20,056 nucleotides of DNA, taken from contig JADKJR010000027.1 of assembly GCA_016720925.1 (NCBI GenBank), forward strand, positions 1 to 20,056, in the 5' to 3' direction. Source of the DNA: Betaproteobacteria bacterium (lineage in GTDB: Bacteria; Pseudomonadota; Gammaproteobacteria; Burkholderiales; Usitatibacteraceae). Below the pieces are notes generated by a model. The model had not been told where the DNA came from. It searched no databases and was given only the letters and a program-made list of their open reading frames with translations. A program made the translations under genes and the position numbers. Of the stretch, positions 1-9,923 are shown piece after piece (within the stretch, counting starts at the first letter, position 1; each line of letters starts with the position of its first letter).

Positions 1-3000
1 GGTAACTGCCGTCGAAGTAGTGAGATCCTTCTTGATCGTGTTGTTGTGAGCCTTAATGCCAGACATTGGGGGCGTCGTTGAGACTGATACCGCCACCTTC
101 GTGGGCCGACACATTATTCACAATGAAGTTGTTATAGACGTTCATCGGGAAATTGCCGGCCATCAGGAAGCGTACGCCGCCACCATCATCGTGAACGACA
201 TGTTGGCCTGAATCAGGTTGTTGTAGATGTCGACTGCCCCGGACCCTGGTGAAAGCGTCGTCGTGTTGGCCGGAAGTGCGCCGGCAATCATCACGCCGCC
301 ACCTTCGTCATACGATCCATTTAAATAGATGCGGTTGTGGTGGATCTTGCCGTTGGGGCTATAGCCGACGGCGCTAATGCCGCCGCCGTACTCCGCGGAG
401 AAGTTACCGCAGATGTCGTTGCCGGCGACTTCACAGATTGTTCGCGCCATTGAAGAGCCCCATACCGCCGGCGAGGTTGGTTCCGCCATTGGCGATCACC
501 CGATTATTGAGGATCTTGACGTCGTCGTTTTGGTTATCGGTAAGACCGACCGGCAAATCCGGCGTGCCGATGCGGATAGTGCCGTACGCGCCGCCGTTGT
601 TTTGCACCACGTTGTTGGTGATCTGCAGATTACGGGCATAGCCGTTGGCGTAAATCGCACCGCCCTGGGTGATCAAATTTGCGGGCAAGCCTGTTGGGGC
701 GCCAGCAATACGGTTGAGGTTACCCGGGAAGCCTTGTTGATCGCCGCCGCGCAGGTCGAAGCCGTCGATTGACGGTGCCGTGTTGACGCTATACGTCGTC
801 GGGAAGGCATTGGTTCCGCTACTAGGTGCGAATATCGAGATGACCGCGCCGTCGAAAATAGTCTGGTTTCCGCCCCAGGTTTTCGTCAGGATGCTGTTGT
901 ACCAGTCCACCGCCACGGGGCTATCGCCGGCGAAGGCGCCGCCGTCTATGATGGATCCACGTATCGAACCATCCGGGCTGCCCGGGCCAACGCCTTGAAG
1001 CTTGACCCGCTTGTTGATGATGAGGTTCTCGTAGTACGCGCCGCGTGGATTCTGGCGTGGATTGGCGCTGGTGTTGTTCGGATACACCACAACCAATGCG
1101 CCCGCTGGCGCGGCATCGAGCGCTCGCTGGATCGCGTGATTGGCGGCTGCAGGCAGGGTTTCTGCCGGTGCGTAAGCCTTTCTGGACCGACTTCGAATTG
1201 TTGGGTTATACGACGTACCTTCTCGTACAGCACATGCATGGTCAAGCCGTTGACCGTGCTCTGGCCGTTGGTCGCGGTGATCGTTAGCTGGCGCGGTCCC
1301 GTGGATGCATTCTCTGAGAGGGTCACTCTAATTTGGGTGTTGGACCACGACGTTACTGAATTGTTGGAAAGTGCGACACCACCCAGGCTAACTGTGCCTT
1401 CGGTTGATCCGAAGCCGGTGCCGTCGATGGTGAACGAACGTGCCGCAGAGTTGCTGTCGGTGTCCACGTACGGCTTCGACACGGCAAACAGCTGCGGCGT
1501 CGCATTGTCAAGGCTGCAACTCACGGGCCGCGCAGGCTGCCCACCAGGAAGCTGGACCGTCACGCCTACTTGCGATGGCGCCAAGTCGGCCGGGACCAAT
1601 AGTCCGGGAATGGCTTCGAACTCCGCCGAGATGGTGCGGAAACGCGGGTTGTAATTCAGGTTGAGACGGCCCGGTACGCCTGGGTCATTGCCGACGAAGC
1701 GATAGAGATTCGCGCAGACGCCGGATGGGGTCGGGCAATTGATACGATTGCTCGATGGCAACAGCACATCCCAGAGACCGTTGTAATCAGATTCAACGGT
1801 CGTGATCAGGCGGTCGGTATAGTCGTAGATGCCCACTGGCGCAAATGCAACGCCCGCTTTTTCACCGTAAAGCAACGACTTCTTGTCGGCCGAGAAGGTT
1901 AGGTCGTCGACGATCAGGCCCCACATACGCGCTGGAACTGGCACGTCGGTAAAGAGATGGAACATGGGTACCACCGATTTGCCGTTGGCGAGTGTCACGA
2001 GATAATCACGTCCGCCGGGCAGCGCGGTGAATGTACCCGTCGCGCATTCACCCGTGGCCGGATTGAGCGAGCCGAAAACGACGGGAAGTGGCGTAAGCGA
2101 AACAATGCAACCATCGCCGAATCCGTAATTGCCATCAACGCTGGCACCGAAGTTCGCGGCCGGTGTTCCCTGGTCGCTGGCATAAGTACCGAACTGTACG
2201 CCCATCAACGGGCCTTCCAGACATTCCGCGTCTGCAGCCAAGGGAAGCACGTTTTCGTCGGTAGTGTGCGCAGTGCGGTGCCGTCAACATTGCGCGCCAC
2301 GCAGCCGGTCGGCCGCTCCCACTTCTCGCTGAGGTAAGTATTAAGGAGCGGCCCTTTCTTGAGTGAGCCGTCGGTATCGAGCTGATATCGGCCCGACGCA
2401 TCGCACGTAGGCGACACCCCGCAGGCGACCGGCGCATACAAGTTGACCGTCATACCAGAGACACCAGGCTGCCAGTCCTCGGCGCCCGCGTATTGTGGGT
2501 CGAGTTCATTGCGGGTGGTGTCGTAGCTGATGGATCCGACGATACCACCGTTGCGTGGGTCTATGCCGTTGGCGCCCGTGGCATCGTAGTTGTGCTTACC
2601 CCAGTCAAGGCGACCGCCAAGACCGATAACGGGATGAACGCTGACGTCCACACCCGCGCCGATGTGTGTCGTTGGCGTGGAGTTGGTTGTCCGCCTGGAA
2701 GGTGACACCGGTCGTGTAGTGAAGGTCGTCGTAGGCTTCCATGACCAACCACTGGGTCATTGGATACGCGCTCTCAAAGCTGTAGTAGCCAGTTGCATCG
2801 GTGGTTGTCGCGGTGGTGCCGCGATCCATCAGCGAGTTTTCTCGCTTGCGCATGGTGAGCGTGTAGCCGGGAAGACCGGGCTCGCCCGGGTCTTTAATGC
2901 CGTTGCGGTTGGTGTCGTTAAACACGTAACCGTCAAATTTTGTCCACCAGCCGGTCAGAGGGAGAATGCCCATGTCGACGGGTTTCGCCTGCGCCAACAG

Positions 3001-4307
3001 TGACTTGGACCAAATCCAGGATGTAGTTCTGTTTATCGTCCCACCACGTGAGCGTGTAGTTGCCCGCTGGAACGTTGGGAATGTTGAAGGCTCCGTTAGC
3101 GTCGCCCTGCCCTACCCAAACTACGGTGTCGCCATTCGTGAGCGATGTCAGTGTGACCCACGGAAATGGAATGGGCTTGTCGATTTTGGCGCCTGCGAGT
3201 CCGCCCCAAATCTGGCCCGGCAAGCCGCCGACGCCACCCACGGTGGGTATGTAGACTTTTACGGCATCAACCACACCCTTGATCGTGCCTGTACCGGTCA
3301 ACGCTGGTCTTGGCTGCCCGGGACCGGGAATATAACCAAAGATGATGGCAGGGAATGGTTCACCCGCTACAACAAATTCGGTGTCAAGGCCGGTCGCGCC
3401 TTCCATGATCCATGCGTCCCAATCATGATTACCTTCCAGCGTGGTGGTCTGGATCCAGCTGGAGCCGTCCGGCGGCGTGACAGATAGGGTGTAGCGGTTG
3501 GGGCCGAGATTGGGGATTTTGATCTTGCCTTCGATCACCGCGCCGGCAGGAGAACCAACCGGTGGAGTCAGGGGGCAGCGCCCGGCCGCATCGATTGGCG
3601 CGACCGTGCCAGTCGACTCCGCCACTCACGACGTAGCACGCGCTCAGGCAAACTCCGGTACCGCAGAGAGGACCACCATAAACGTCGGTGGTCACTTCAC
3701 CAAGATAGTCGAGAATATGGCCTTGGAAACCTGCCAATCCATGCTCTGCGGGAAGGTCAGGAGCACCATTGACAGGTGAGATATCTTCAAACACAGCTGC
3801 CTGAATCTGCGCGTCGGGAAGCGGGAATGGCTGCAGTTCCACAATGACGGGACTGTCGTGGTCCCAGTTCCGACCGTAAAGTGCTTGCCATCCAGCTTGT
3901 AGCCGTCGGCGAGTACAGAGATCAGATACCTTCCGGCAGGAAGATTTATATGGAGATGCAAAGTCCGAATGGGTTCCTTGGCTGTAGATCGGGCTTGAGC
4001 CGGGTACGCCGGCGATTGAGGTCCACTTACAACTGCCAGGATAGCCAACGCTGGAGGGACTGCAACCGTCTGCCGGCGAGCGCTGCGTGGTCGTGCCAGT
4101 ATTGTCTTCGTTGATGAGGTACTTGTAGGTGGTGACTGGTGCACCTTTTATGATCGCGCCCGAAGTTCGCGCACTGATCACACTCAACGTCACCGGAGCA
4201 GCGATCGCCGAACTTACGGAAGCCAACGCTAGGACCGCCATAGCGGTCGTCGAGAGGGCGATCGTTTTAATGACTCGGACCAGTGTGAATTTGCTTTGCG
4301 TTTCCAT
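1..4307 (-). CDS. Large secreted multidomain protein: signal peptide, Cna-B/SdrD-like domains, IPT/TIG-like domain, beta-helix (3' end outside window, frameshifted)
   Basis: I do not recognise a named gene. The start ATG at 4307 follows GGGAG at about 8 nt and opens a Sec signal peptide (basic start, long Ala/Val/Leu core, AIAA cleavage region near residue 35). About 1,435 residues lie in the window. In order: a Cna-B or carboxypeptidase-regulatory-like segment (about 112-152, INLPAGRYLISVLADGYKL), a second (about 400-430, GAFNIPNVPAGNYTLTWWDD), an SdrD_B-like domain with the Ca-loop-like motif DTNRNGIKDPGEPG (about 460-535), an IPT/TIG-like domain (about 935-1030), then from about 1050 an Asn/Gly-rich right-handed beta-helix with rungs such as NNLIQAN and EGGGIS. 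The frame changes near 3945, 3850, 3620, 2995, 2690, 2235, 1170, 450, 185 and 65, while the protein stays coherent. Surface or extracellular localisation is inferred. The role is unknown; adhesion, matrix or polymer binding are possibilities only. Confidence 0.7.
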
Positions 4308-4458
4308 GGCGACGACTCCCTCTAGATCAACATAATCATTCGCAGCGCGATGGGTTTTGCTGATGACGCCGCTTTCCGGCACCACGTGCTGCGAGCACAT
4401 GCGTCGGAGAATACCGACACTTAAGGGAATTTGATCTGCCTCAACACCCGCATTCTTG

Positions 4459-4475
4459 ATGGGGTAACACCCCAT
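4459..4475. promoter_or_regulatory. Perfect 7-bp inverted repeat, candidate operator of the large surface-protein gene
   Basis: ATGGGGT-AAC-ACCCCAT is a perfect two-fold symmetric site with a 3-nt centre, 152 nt upstream of the start codon at 4307. There is no T-tract, so it does not look like a terminator. The dyad and its position suggest a dimeric regulator binding site; the regulator is unknown. Confidence 0.35.
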
Positions 4476-4680
4476 TTTGCGGTAGGGTAATACTGTAGTT
4501 GCGCGGGTTGCGGACGCGGATTTGATGTTTGCAATGGAAAATGGCGTCGCCTGCAAGCGTGACGGGATGCGCCACGCGCGCCTGACGCCAGAGGCGTTCT
4601 GCGCGGGGGCGATTCGTTCAAAGGCTCTCGATTTCGCGGCGCTCGGTCGAGGCACGCCTGCCGGCATTGGCCTGAAGATC

Positions 4681-4746
4681 AAACACGAGCACTGGTGCGG
4701 CGTTCAGGCGATTTGTGCCCCGAAAGGCGCACCAGTACTTGCGTTT
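4681..4746. repeat. 66-nt palindromic repeat, copy 1
   Basis: The left arm is AAACACGAGCACTGGTGCGG (4681-4700). The right arm, CGCACCAGTACTTGCGTTT (4728-4746), pairs with it at 16 of 19 Watson-Crick positions. The left arm matches the left arm of 14221-14286 at 18 of 20 bases, and the whole element has the same 66-nt length, but the central loops differ. This copy is intergenic. Confidence 0.6.
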
Positions 4747-4885
4747 GGCGTCTACGCGAAGTCTATCGCCATAAAGTCGCCCAGTTCGAGCGCAGCAAAT
4801 TCCGGAAATCTGGAATCTGGCAAGCTCGTCGACATGCCAGCAGCGCACGTTTCGGGAGGCAATCAACCGAAGTTGATCGCTGACA

Positions 4886-4917
4886 TAAAAATGGCCTGGC
4901 GAATATCGCCAAGCCAT
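4886..4917 (-). terminator. Intrinsic terminator of tRNA-Pro
   Basis: Read on the minus strand, a 12-bp stem with one mismatch (ATGGCTTGGCGA / TCGCCAGGCCAT, 3-nt loop) is followed by TTTTTATG. It begins 9 nt after the encoded CCA of tRNA-Pro. Confidence 0.85.
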
Positions 4918-4925
4918 CAGTGTAT

Positions 4926-5003
<78 letters not shown>

Positions 5004-5040
5004 CCGAACTGCGATTATAGCGTTGAAAGCGTGGCCAAGG

Positions 5041-5401
5041 CTACGCGCTTAGCATGGAGAGGATGCTTTTGAGTTCGCTTTTGACTTCCCTTAGTTCAAT
5101 TTGTCTTTCCAATCGCAAACTCTTTGAGACCGCACTGCCCGGTTCGTCAAGGCGATTTCTGCGCCGTTGATGGTGAAGCCGTGTTCGTAGAGAAGTTCGC
5201 GGATGCGACGGATCAGCAGCACTTCGTGGTGCTGGTAATAGCGCCTATTCCCGCGTCGCTTGACAGGCTTTAGCTGATTGAATTCCTGCTCCCAATACCG
5301 CAGAACATGCGGCTTCACGCCGCACAACTCACTACCTCACCAATTGTGAAGTAACGTTTCGCCGGAATCGCCGGGAGGCTACTGGTGAGCAACGGTTCCA
5401 T
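5041..5401 (-). CDS. MerR-family transcriptional regulator (frameshifted)
   Basis: The ATG at 5401 begins MEPLLTSSLPAIPAKRYF and overlaps the end of ihfA by 23 nt. The product continues TIGEV, then the MerR winged-helix core CGVKPHVLRYWEQEF (recognition helix) and KPVKRRGNRRYYQ (wing), then IRELLYEHGFTINGARNRL. There is one apparent 1-nt loss near 5325 and another near 5162. Reading through the second gives a short charged, coiled-coil-like tail (LERQIELREVKSELKSIL) ending at TAG 5041, about 120 residues in total. No metal-binding cysteine cluster is visible. This is the small MerR protein that conventionally follows ihfA; its effector is unknown. Confidence 0.85.
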
Positions 5402-5687
5402 TGAAGGACTTCTCCACGAGGCTCTTCAGTTTTTGGCTGGCATGAAATGTCACGACACGGCGAGCCGTAATCGGAATTTCTTCACCAGTCTTCGGGTTGC
5501 GACCGGGACGCTGGGGCTTGTTACGCAACTGAAAATTGCCAAATCCGGACAGCTTGACACTGTCGCCATTTTCCAGAGCAAGCCGAATCTCTTCAAAAAA
5601 AGACTCCACCATGTCCTTGGCTTCGCGCTTATTCAGGCCAACTTTCTCAAACATCAAGTCAGCCAGTTCCGCTTTCGTGAGCGTCAT
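5379..5687 (-). CDS. ihfA: Integration host factor alpha subunit
   Basis: An intact frame of 102 residues beginning MTLTKAELADLMFEKVGLNK, the canonical IHF-alpha N-terminus. It contains the dimerisation helices, then GFGNFQLRNKPQRPGRNPKTGE, the beta-arm segment with the intercalating-proline NPKTG motif, and ends ASQKLKSLVEKSF. With IHF-beta it binds and sharply bends DNA, acting in recombination, replication and transcription. A GTG at 5720 is in frame but lies inside the end of pheT, so the ATG at 5687, 19 nt after the pheT stop, is preferred. The order pheT-ihfA-merR is the usual one. Confidence 0.96.
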   Translation of the reverse strand: MTLTKAELADLMFEKVGLNKREAKDMVESFFEEIRLALENGDSVKLSGFGNFQLRNKPQRPGRNPKTGEEIPITARRVVTFHASQKLKSLVEKSFNGTVAHQ

Positions 5688-5706
5688 ATGAATTCGCTTT
5701 ATTTTC

Positions 5707-8073
5707 TTAGGTTGCGCCACAAACCTGATTCAACACTTCAACTATTTCGGAAACTTTGGTATCCGCTTCCGAATCTGTCAAAGTCCTGTCAGTATCCTGC
5801 ATAACTATACGAAGCGCAACACTTTTTTCCCGTTTTCAAGGTTGGAGCCGCGGTAAATGTCAAAAGGTGCAAATTCGATGACGGACGCCAGTTTTCGGCT
5901 CAAAACGGCGTCAAGCATGGTCTGAATTTCAACCGATTCGTTGACCATCAGCGCGATGTCCCGGCGCACCGACTGCATCCGTGAGATAGCGTGATATTTT
6001 GGGCCCGATGAACGCGTTAGCGATTCAATGTCAATTTCGAACAAAATGGGCGCTTGCGGCAGGTCGTACTTTTGTTGCCATCGCGGATGTAGTTCACCCA
6101 GGATTCCGATTTGCTTTCCGTCAATTCGGATTTGCGCGGAGCGACCGGGATGCAATGCGGGATGGGTGACCTTTTCGAAGCGAGCAGAATCGTCATTCAG
6201 CAGGATTTCCAACGCGCCTTTGACCGTGTGGAAGTCGGCAAGCGCGCCCTTCTGACCGCCTTCACCCCATTGCTCCGGAAAGCGGGGGCCATAAGCTAGT
6301 CCGGCAAGTCTTTCGGGCTGCGAATGGATGCTGGCCTCATCGGCGAGAAAACATCGACCGATTTCGAACAGCTTCAGGCGCGCCTCGCCGTGGTTGAGGT
6401 TGTGCTTTAGCGATTCGATCAGCCCGCCAACAAGGTTGCTGCGCATCACGCTCATGTGGCCGGCAATTGGATTGGCCAACCTGAGCGGCGCAGTATTCGC
6501 CGCAAAATCGGTCTCCCAATCTTCCGGCGTGAAACTGTAGTTGACCACTTCCTGATATCCGAGATCCGGCCAAGTGCATGGCGTAACGCATGACGTGAAC
6601 GCTGGCCTTCAGGAATCGACATCATCGGCAGTGACGAAACCGGCGGTTTGGCGGGCACATTCTCGTAGCCGTGAACACGGGCGATTTCTTCGATGAAATC
6701 TTCTTCGATGTTCAGGTCAAAGCGGTATGAGGGCGGCGTAACAACCAGTTTTGTGTCCTCAACCACGACCTTGCATTGCAATCGCGTCAGGGCGCCAATC
6801 ATGTCATTGACGGCGACCTCCATGCCTATCAGGCGAATGACTCGTCCCGGCCGTACCTTGACCGCTGGTCGCGCAGGCAGTTCGCCGAGCGCTTCGACTA
6901 CCGGCCCTATTTTCGATTCAGGTGTGCCGCAAATTTCCATCGCCAAACGCGTGGCGTATTCAATGCCATCACGCGCGCCGTCGGGATCGACACCGCGTTC
7001 AAAGCGGTATGCGGCGTCGGAATTGATGCCGAGGGTGCGCGTCTTTCCCTGGATCACAGCAGGATCAAAATGGGCCGATTCAAAAAAACGTGCCGCGTGT
7101 CGGCCGTCACCATGCTTTCCAGACCGCCCATGACACCGCCCATGCCGATCGGTCCATTTTCATCTGTGATCAATAGCATGTCGGGTTGCAGCACGACGTG
7201 CTGCTCATTGAGCAGGTTCATTTCTTCGCCGGCCAGCGGAAATCGGACGTCGATTCGTCCTTGCAGTTTGTCATTGTCAAAGGCATGCATGGGACGCCCG
7301 CGTTCCAGCGTCACGTAATTGGTGATATCGACCAGCGGCGCAATCGAGCGGAAGCCAGCGCGTTCAAGGCGACGCTTCATCCACTCGGGCGTGGCGACGC
7401 GCGTATCGAGGTGTGAAATGACTCTGCCCAGATAGCGGCCGCAGGCTTTCGGCGCCGATGAAATATGACGCGCTGCGTCACCGGTAGCTGGATTCGTCGC
7501 AATTACTTGAAGCCTCAATGCGGCACCCGTGATCGCCGCGAGATCGCGCGCAATTCCGATCATGGAAAGGCAATCCCCGCGATTGGGGGTCATTTTCAAC
7601 GTCAAATAGACATCGTCGAGATCGAGGTACTCGCGAATACTCTGGCCGATCGGCGCATCGGCCGCCAGCGTCAGCAGGCCACCGTGATCATCCGAGAGCC
7701 CCAGCTCCTTCGCGGAACACAACATCCCGTTTGATTCGACGCCGCGCAACTTCGCCTGCTTGATTTCAATGCCGGGTAGCTTGGCCCCAACCAACGCACA
7801 GGGAACGCGCATACCTGGCGCAACATTCGGCGCACCGCACACGATCTGCAATATCGCGCCGGTGCCGGCATCCACGTCGCAAACCCGCAGCTTGTCGGCA
7901 TTCGGGTGCGGAGCGGTACTTTTGACTTCAGCCACGACAATATGATGAAACGCGGCCACAACCGGCGAAATTTCTTCAACCTCGAGTCCCGCCATCGTTA
8001 GCGTGTGCGCCAACTCATCGACCGACAAATTGATGTCGACCAATTCTTTCAACCAATTTACGGAAACCTTCAT
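5707..8073 (-). CDS. pheT: Phenylalanyl-tRNA synthetase beta subunit (frameshifted)
   Basis: The product begins MKVSVNWLKELVDINLSVDEL and has the EMAP/OB-fold tRNA-binding domain (VVAEVKSTAPHPNADKLRVCDVD, about 43-150), the B3/B4 editing region, the B5 domain (RLIGMEV...DFIEEIARVHGYENV), the catalytic-like domain (VVNYSFTPEDW) and the C-terminal ferredoxin-fold anticodon-binding domain. Total is about 789 residues, normal for the family. The frame breaks near 7085 (T-run in the CAC-GTT-TTT-GAA region), near 6570 and near 5825, where six A residues should be seven (GGG AAA AAA AGT). Correcting the last gives the natural end VCGAT at TAA 5707. The start lies 14 nt after the pheS stop behind AAGG. 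It forms an alpha2-beta2 enzyme with PheS. Confidence 0.95.
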
Positions 8074-8087
8074 CTTTATTGACCTTG

Positions 8088-9078
8088 CTAGCGGAATTGG
8101 CTGAGAAACTTCATGTCGTTTTCAAAGAACAGACGAAGATCGTTGACGCCGTACTTCAGCATCGCGAGTCGATCCAGGCCCATGCCGAAAGCAAATCCCG
8201 AATATTTTCCGGGTCGATGCCGCCGTTACGCAGCACCTGCGGATGGACCACGCCCGCACCGCCGATTTCCAGCCACTTGATCTTGCCGCCCTTGTTTTCC
8301 CACTCCATATCGACTTCGACACCCGGTTCGACGAATGGAAAAACGAGGGACGAAAACGGATCTGCATGTCCTCGCGCTCGAAAAACGCCCTAAAAAACTG
8401 CGTGAGCGTACCTTTTAGGTCAGCCAGGCTGATGCCCTCGTCCACCCACAGCCCTTCGATCTGATGGAACATTGGCGAATGCGTTGCGTCGTGGTCGCAG
8501 CGATAAACGCGGCCGGGGCAGATGATGCGAATCGGTGGCCCTCCTTTTTGCGATTGCGCCTGCATGTAACGAATCTGTACGGGAGACGTGTGTGTGCGCA
8601 AAACGTGTTCGGAGTTGGCGAGGTAAAACGTATCCTGCATTGAACGCGCAGGATGGTTCGGCGGGGTATTGAGTGCGGTGAAATTGTAGTAATCGGTTTC
8701 AATTTCCGGGCCATCGGCAACCGAAAACCCCATGGTGGCAAATAGCGCTTCAATTCGCTCCAGCGCGCGCGTGACGGGATGGAGGCCACCGAGGCCAGGA
8801 TTGCGACCGGGTAACGTGACGTCGATGGATTCCGCCGCCAGTTTCATTTCAAGTTCGGCGTTCGCAATGCGCGCTTTCGTGTCGTTGATCAGCGCCTCGA
8901 CCAGCGACTTGATCTCATTGATCGCTGCGCCAGCGGTTTTCTTCTCTTCAGGGGGCAATTTGCCAAGCGACTTGAGTTGCTCGGTAATTGAGCCAGCCTT
9001 GCCGAGATACTTCGCCTTTATCTGCTCGAGCTCAGGCATGGATTTCACGGCACCCAAGGTTGCCGTGGCATCCGTCAA
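8088..9078 (-). CDS. pheS: Phenylalanyl-tRNA synthetase alpha subunit (frameshifted, start uncertain)
   Basis: Class II synthetase subunit that binds ATP and Phe. The N-terminal coiled-coil arm (LEQIKAKYLGKAGSITEQLKSLG) is followed by motif 1 (HPVTRALERIEALFATMGF), the HPARSMQDTFY substrate region, motif 2 (YRCDHDATHSPMFHQIEG) and, after correction, motif 3 (SGFAFGMGLDRLAML), ending FLSQFR at TAG 8088. The frame breaks near 8345 (C lost in TTTTTCCATTC) and near 8195. The 5' end is unclear: the open frame begins at TTG 9078 with LTDATATLG, no good ribosome site precedes it, and a stop lies a short way upstream, so the true start may be a few codons further up behind another indel. About 330 residues or slightly more. 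Confidence 0.92.
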
Positions 9079-9141
9079 TATGGCATGAAGCGTATTCTGG
9101 GGAACAATTCACTTTATCGTTGCGGGTCATCGTGCGGGTTC

Positions 9142-9182
9142 AACAAAAACAAAAGGCCCGCTGTGGTTAGTCAGCGGGCCTT
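9142..9182 (-). terminator. Hairpin terminator or attenuator between rplT and pheS
   Basis: A perfect 11-bp stem (AAGGCCCGCTG / CAGCGGGCCTT, arms 9153-9163 and 9172-9182, 8-nt loop) is followed on the minus strand by TTTTGTTTTTG. It lies 43 nt after the rplT stop and about 75 nt before the pheS coding frame. In enterobacteria a pheST attenuator occupies this position, but no Phe-rich leader peptide is visible here. Confidence 0.8.
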
Positions 9183-9225
9183 CTGCGTTTTGATTTTCGA
9201 CAAGGCAATTACGTTTTTTGTGCAC

Positions 9226-9585
9226 CTACGCAGCGAGGCCAGCTTTGGCTTGCTCCATAAATCGCGCAAACGCCGGCTTGTCCATTACCGCCAGATCCGC
9301 CAGCACTTTACGATCGACTTCAATGGGGGCTTTTTTCAGTCCGTTCATGAAACGCGAATAGGTCATGCCGCCATTCCGCGCGGCCGCATTGATCCGGGCA
9401 ATCCACAGCGCACGGAACACACGTTTCTTGTTTCGACGATCGCGGTAAGCGTACTGGCCGGCCTTCATCACCGCTTCTTTGGCGATGCGGAATACGGTGC
9501 TGCGGCGACCGCGATAACCCTTGGCCAGATTGAGAATTTTCTTGTGACGGGCGCGGGCAGTTACACCACGTTTAACTCTAGGCAT
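9226..9585 (-). CDS. rplT: 50S ribosomal protein L20
   Basis: Intact, 119 residues, from MPRVKRGVTARARHKKILNLAKGY to KAGLAA. The highly basic N-terminal extension that threads into 23S rRNA and the globular helical domain (FRALWIARINAAAR, YSRFMNGLKKA) are both present, and the length is standard. It begins 11 nt after the rpmI stop. L20 is a primary assembly protein of the large subunit and in E. coli also represses translation of this operon. A strong hairpin follows the stop. Confidence 0.98.
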   Translation of the reverse strand: MPRVKRGVTARARHKKILNLAKGYRGRRSTVFRIAKEAVMKAGQYAYRDRRNKKRVFRALWIARINAAARNGGMTYSRFMNGLKKAPIEVDRKVLADLAVMDKPAFARFMEQAKAGLAA

Positions 9586-9596
9586 GGTGGCGCTCC

Positions 9597-9794
9597 TTAC
9601 GCGTAGGGCAGCATGCGATGCACGCTGACCAGATTGGTTGCATGAATCTCAGCCGTTCCACGCAATTGACGCTTGTTCTTGGTGGTTTTCTTGGTGAGGA
9701 TGTGGCGTTTGAACGCCATGGAGCGCTTGATTGAGCCGCTGCCGCGCGGCTTGAACCGCTTGGCGGCGCCACTTTTGGTTTTCATCTTTGGCAT
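9597..9794 (-). CDS. rpmI: 50S ribosomal protein L35
   Basis: Intact, 65 residues, beginning MPKMKTKSGAAKRFK with the typical KRSMAFKRHILTKKTTKNKRQLRG core. The ATG follows AAAGG at a suitable distance. It sits between infC and rplT as in most bacteria and is probably translated together with rplT. Confidence 0.98.
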   Translation of the reverse strand: MPKMKTKSGAAKRFKPRGSGSIKRSMAFKRHILTKKTTKNKRQLRGTAEIHATNLVSVHRMLPYA

Positions 9795-9923
9795 ATTTCT
9801 ACCTTTTGACTACGTTGCCGCAGCAGGTGGTGGAACCATTCCACGCTTGTAACCTGAAGTCGACTTGTTTTTGCACCGTTGACCGCGGAAAATCGCGGCC
9901 GGAGCGGTACGCTCCTTGAGAAA
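9795..9923 (-). promoter_or_regulatory. Structured infC-rpmI intergenic leader
   Basis: On the minus strand this 129-nt spacer contains consecutive small inverted repeats: GGAGCG-TAC-CGCTCC just after the infC stop and CCGCG-ATTTTC-CGCGG next to it, with the rpmI ribosome site AAAGG at the end. In E. coli the L20 operator lies in the equivalent place. The hairpins are seen; an L20 role here is inferred. Confidence 0.4.

Larger units (their letters stand above)
4308..4925. other. Gene-free spacer between the large surface-protein gene and tRNA-Pro
   Basis: About 620 nt without a credible gene. Frames are open on both strands but show no recognisable domain or good start. The right end of the plus-strand frame is the antisense reading of tRNA-Pro. 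It contains the 5' region of the large surface-protein gene, a perfect palindrome at 4459-4475, a 66-nt imperfect palindrome at 4681-4746 that recurs elsewhere in the window, and the tRNA-Pro terminator at 4886-4917. Confidence 0.6.

Noticed and set aside
377..1654. Plus-strand open frames across the large surface-protein gene
   Set aside because: They are shadows. The minus strand carries the coherent domains (IPT/TIG-like, beta-helix rungs).
9183..9225. A PheM-like leader peptide before pheST
   Set aside because: The frame after rplT (from a GTG) has no Phe codons before the hairpin.
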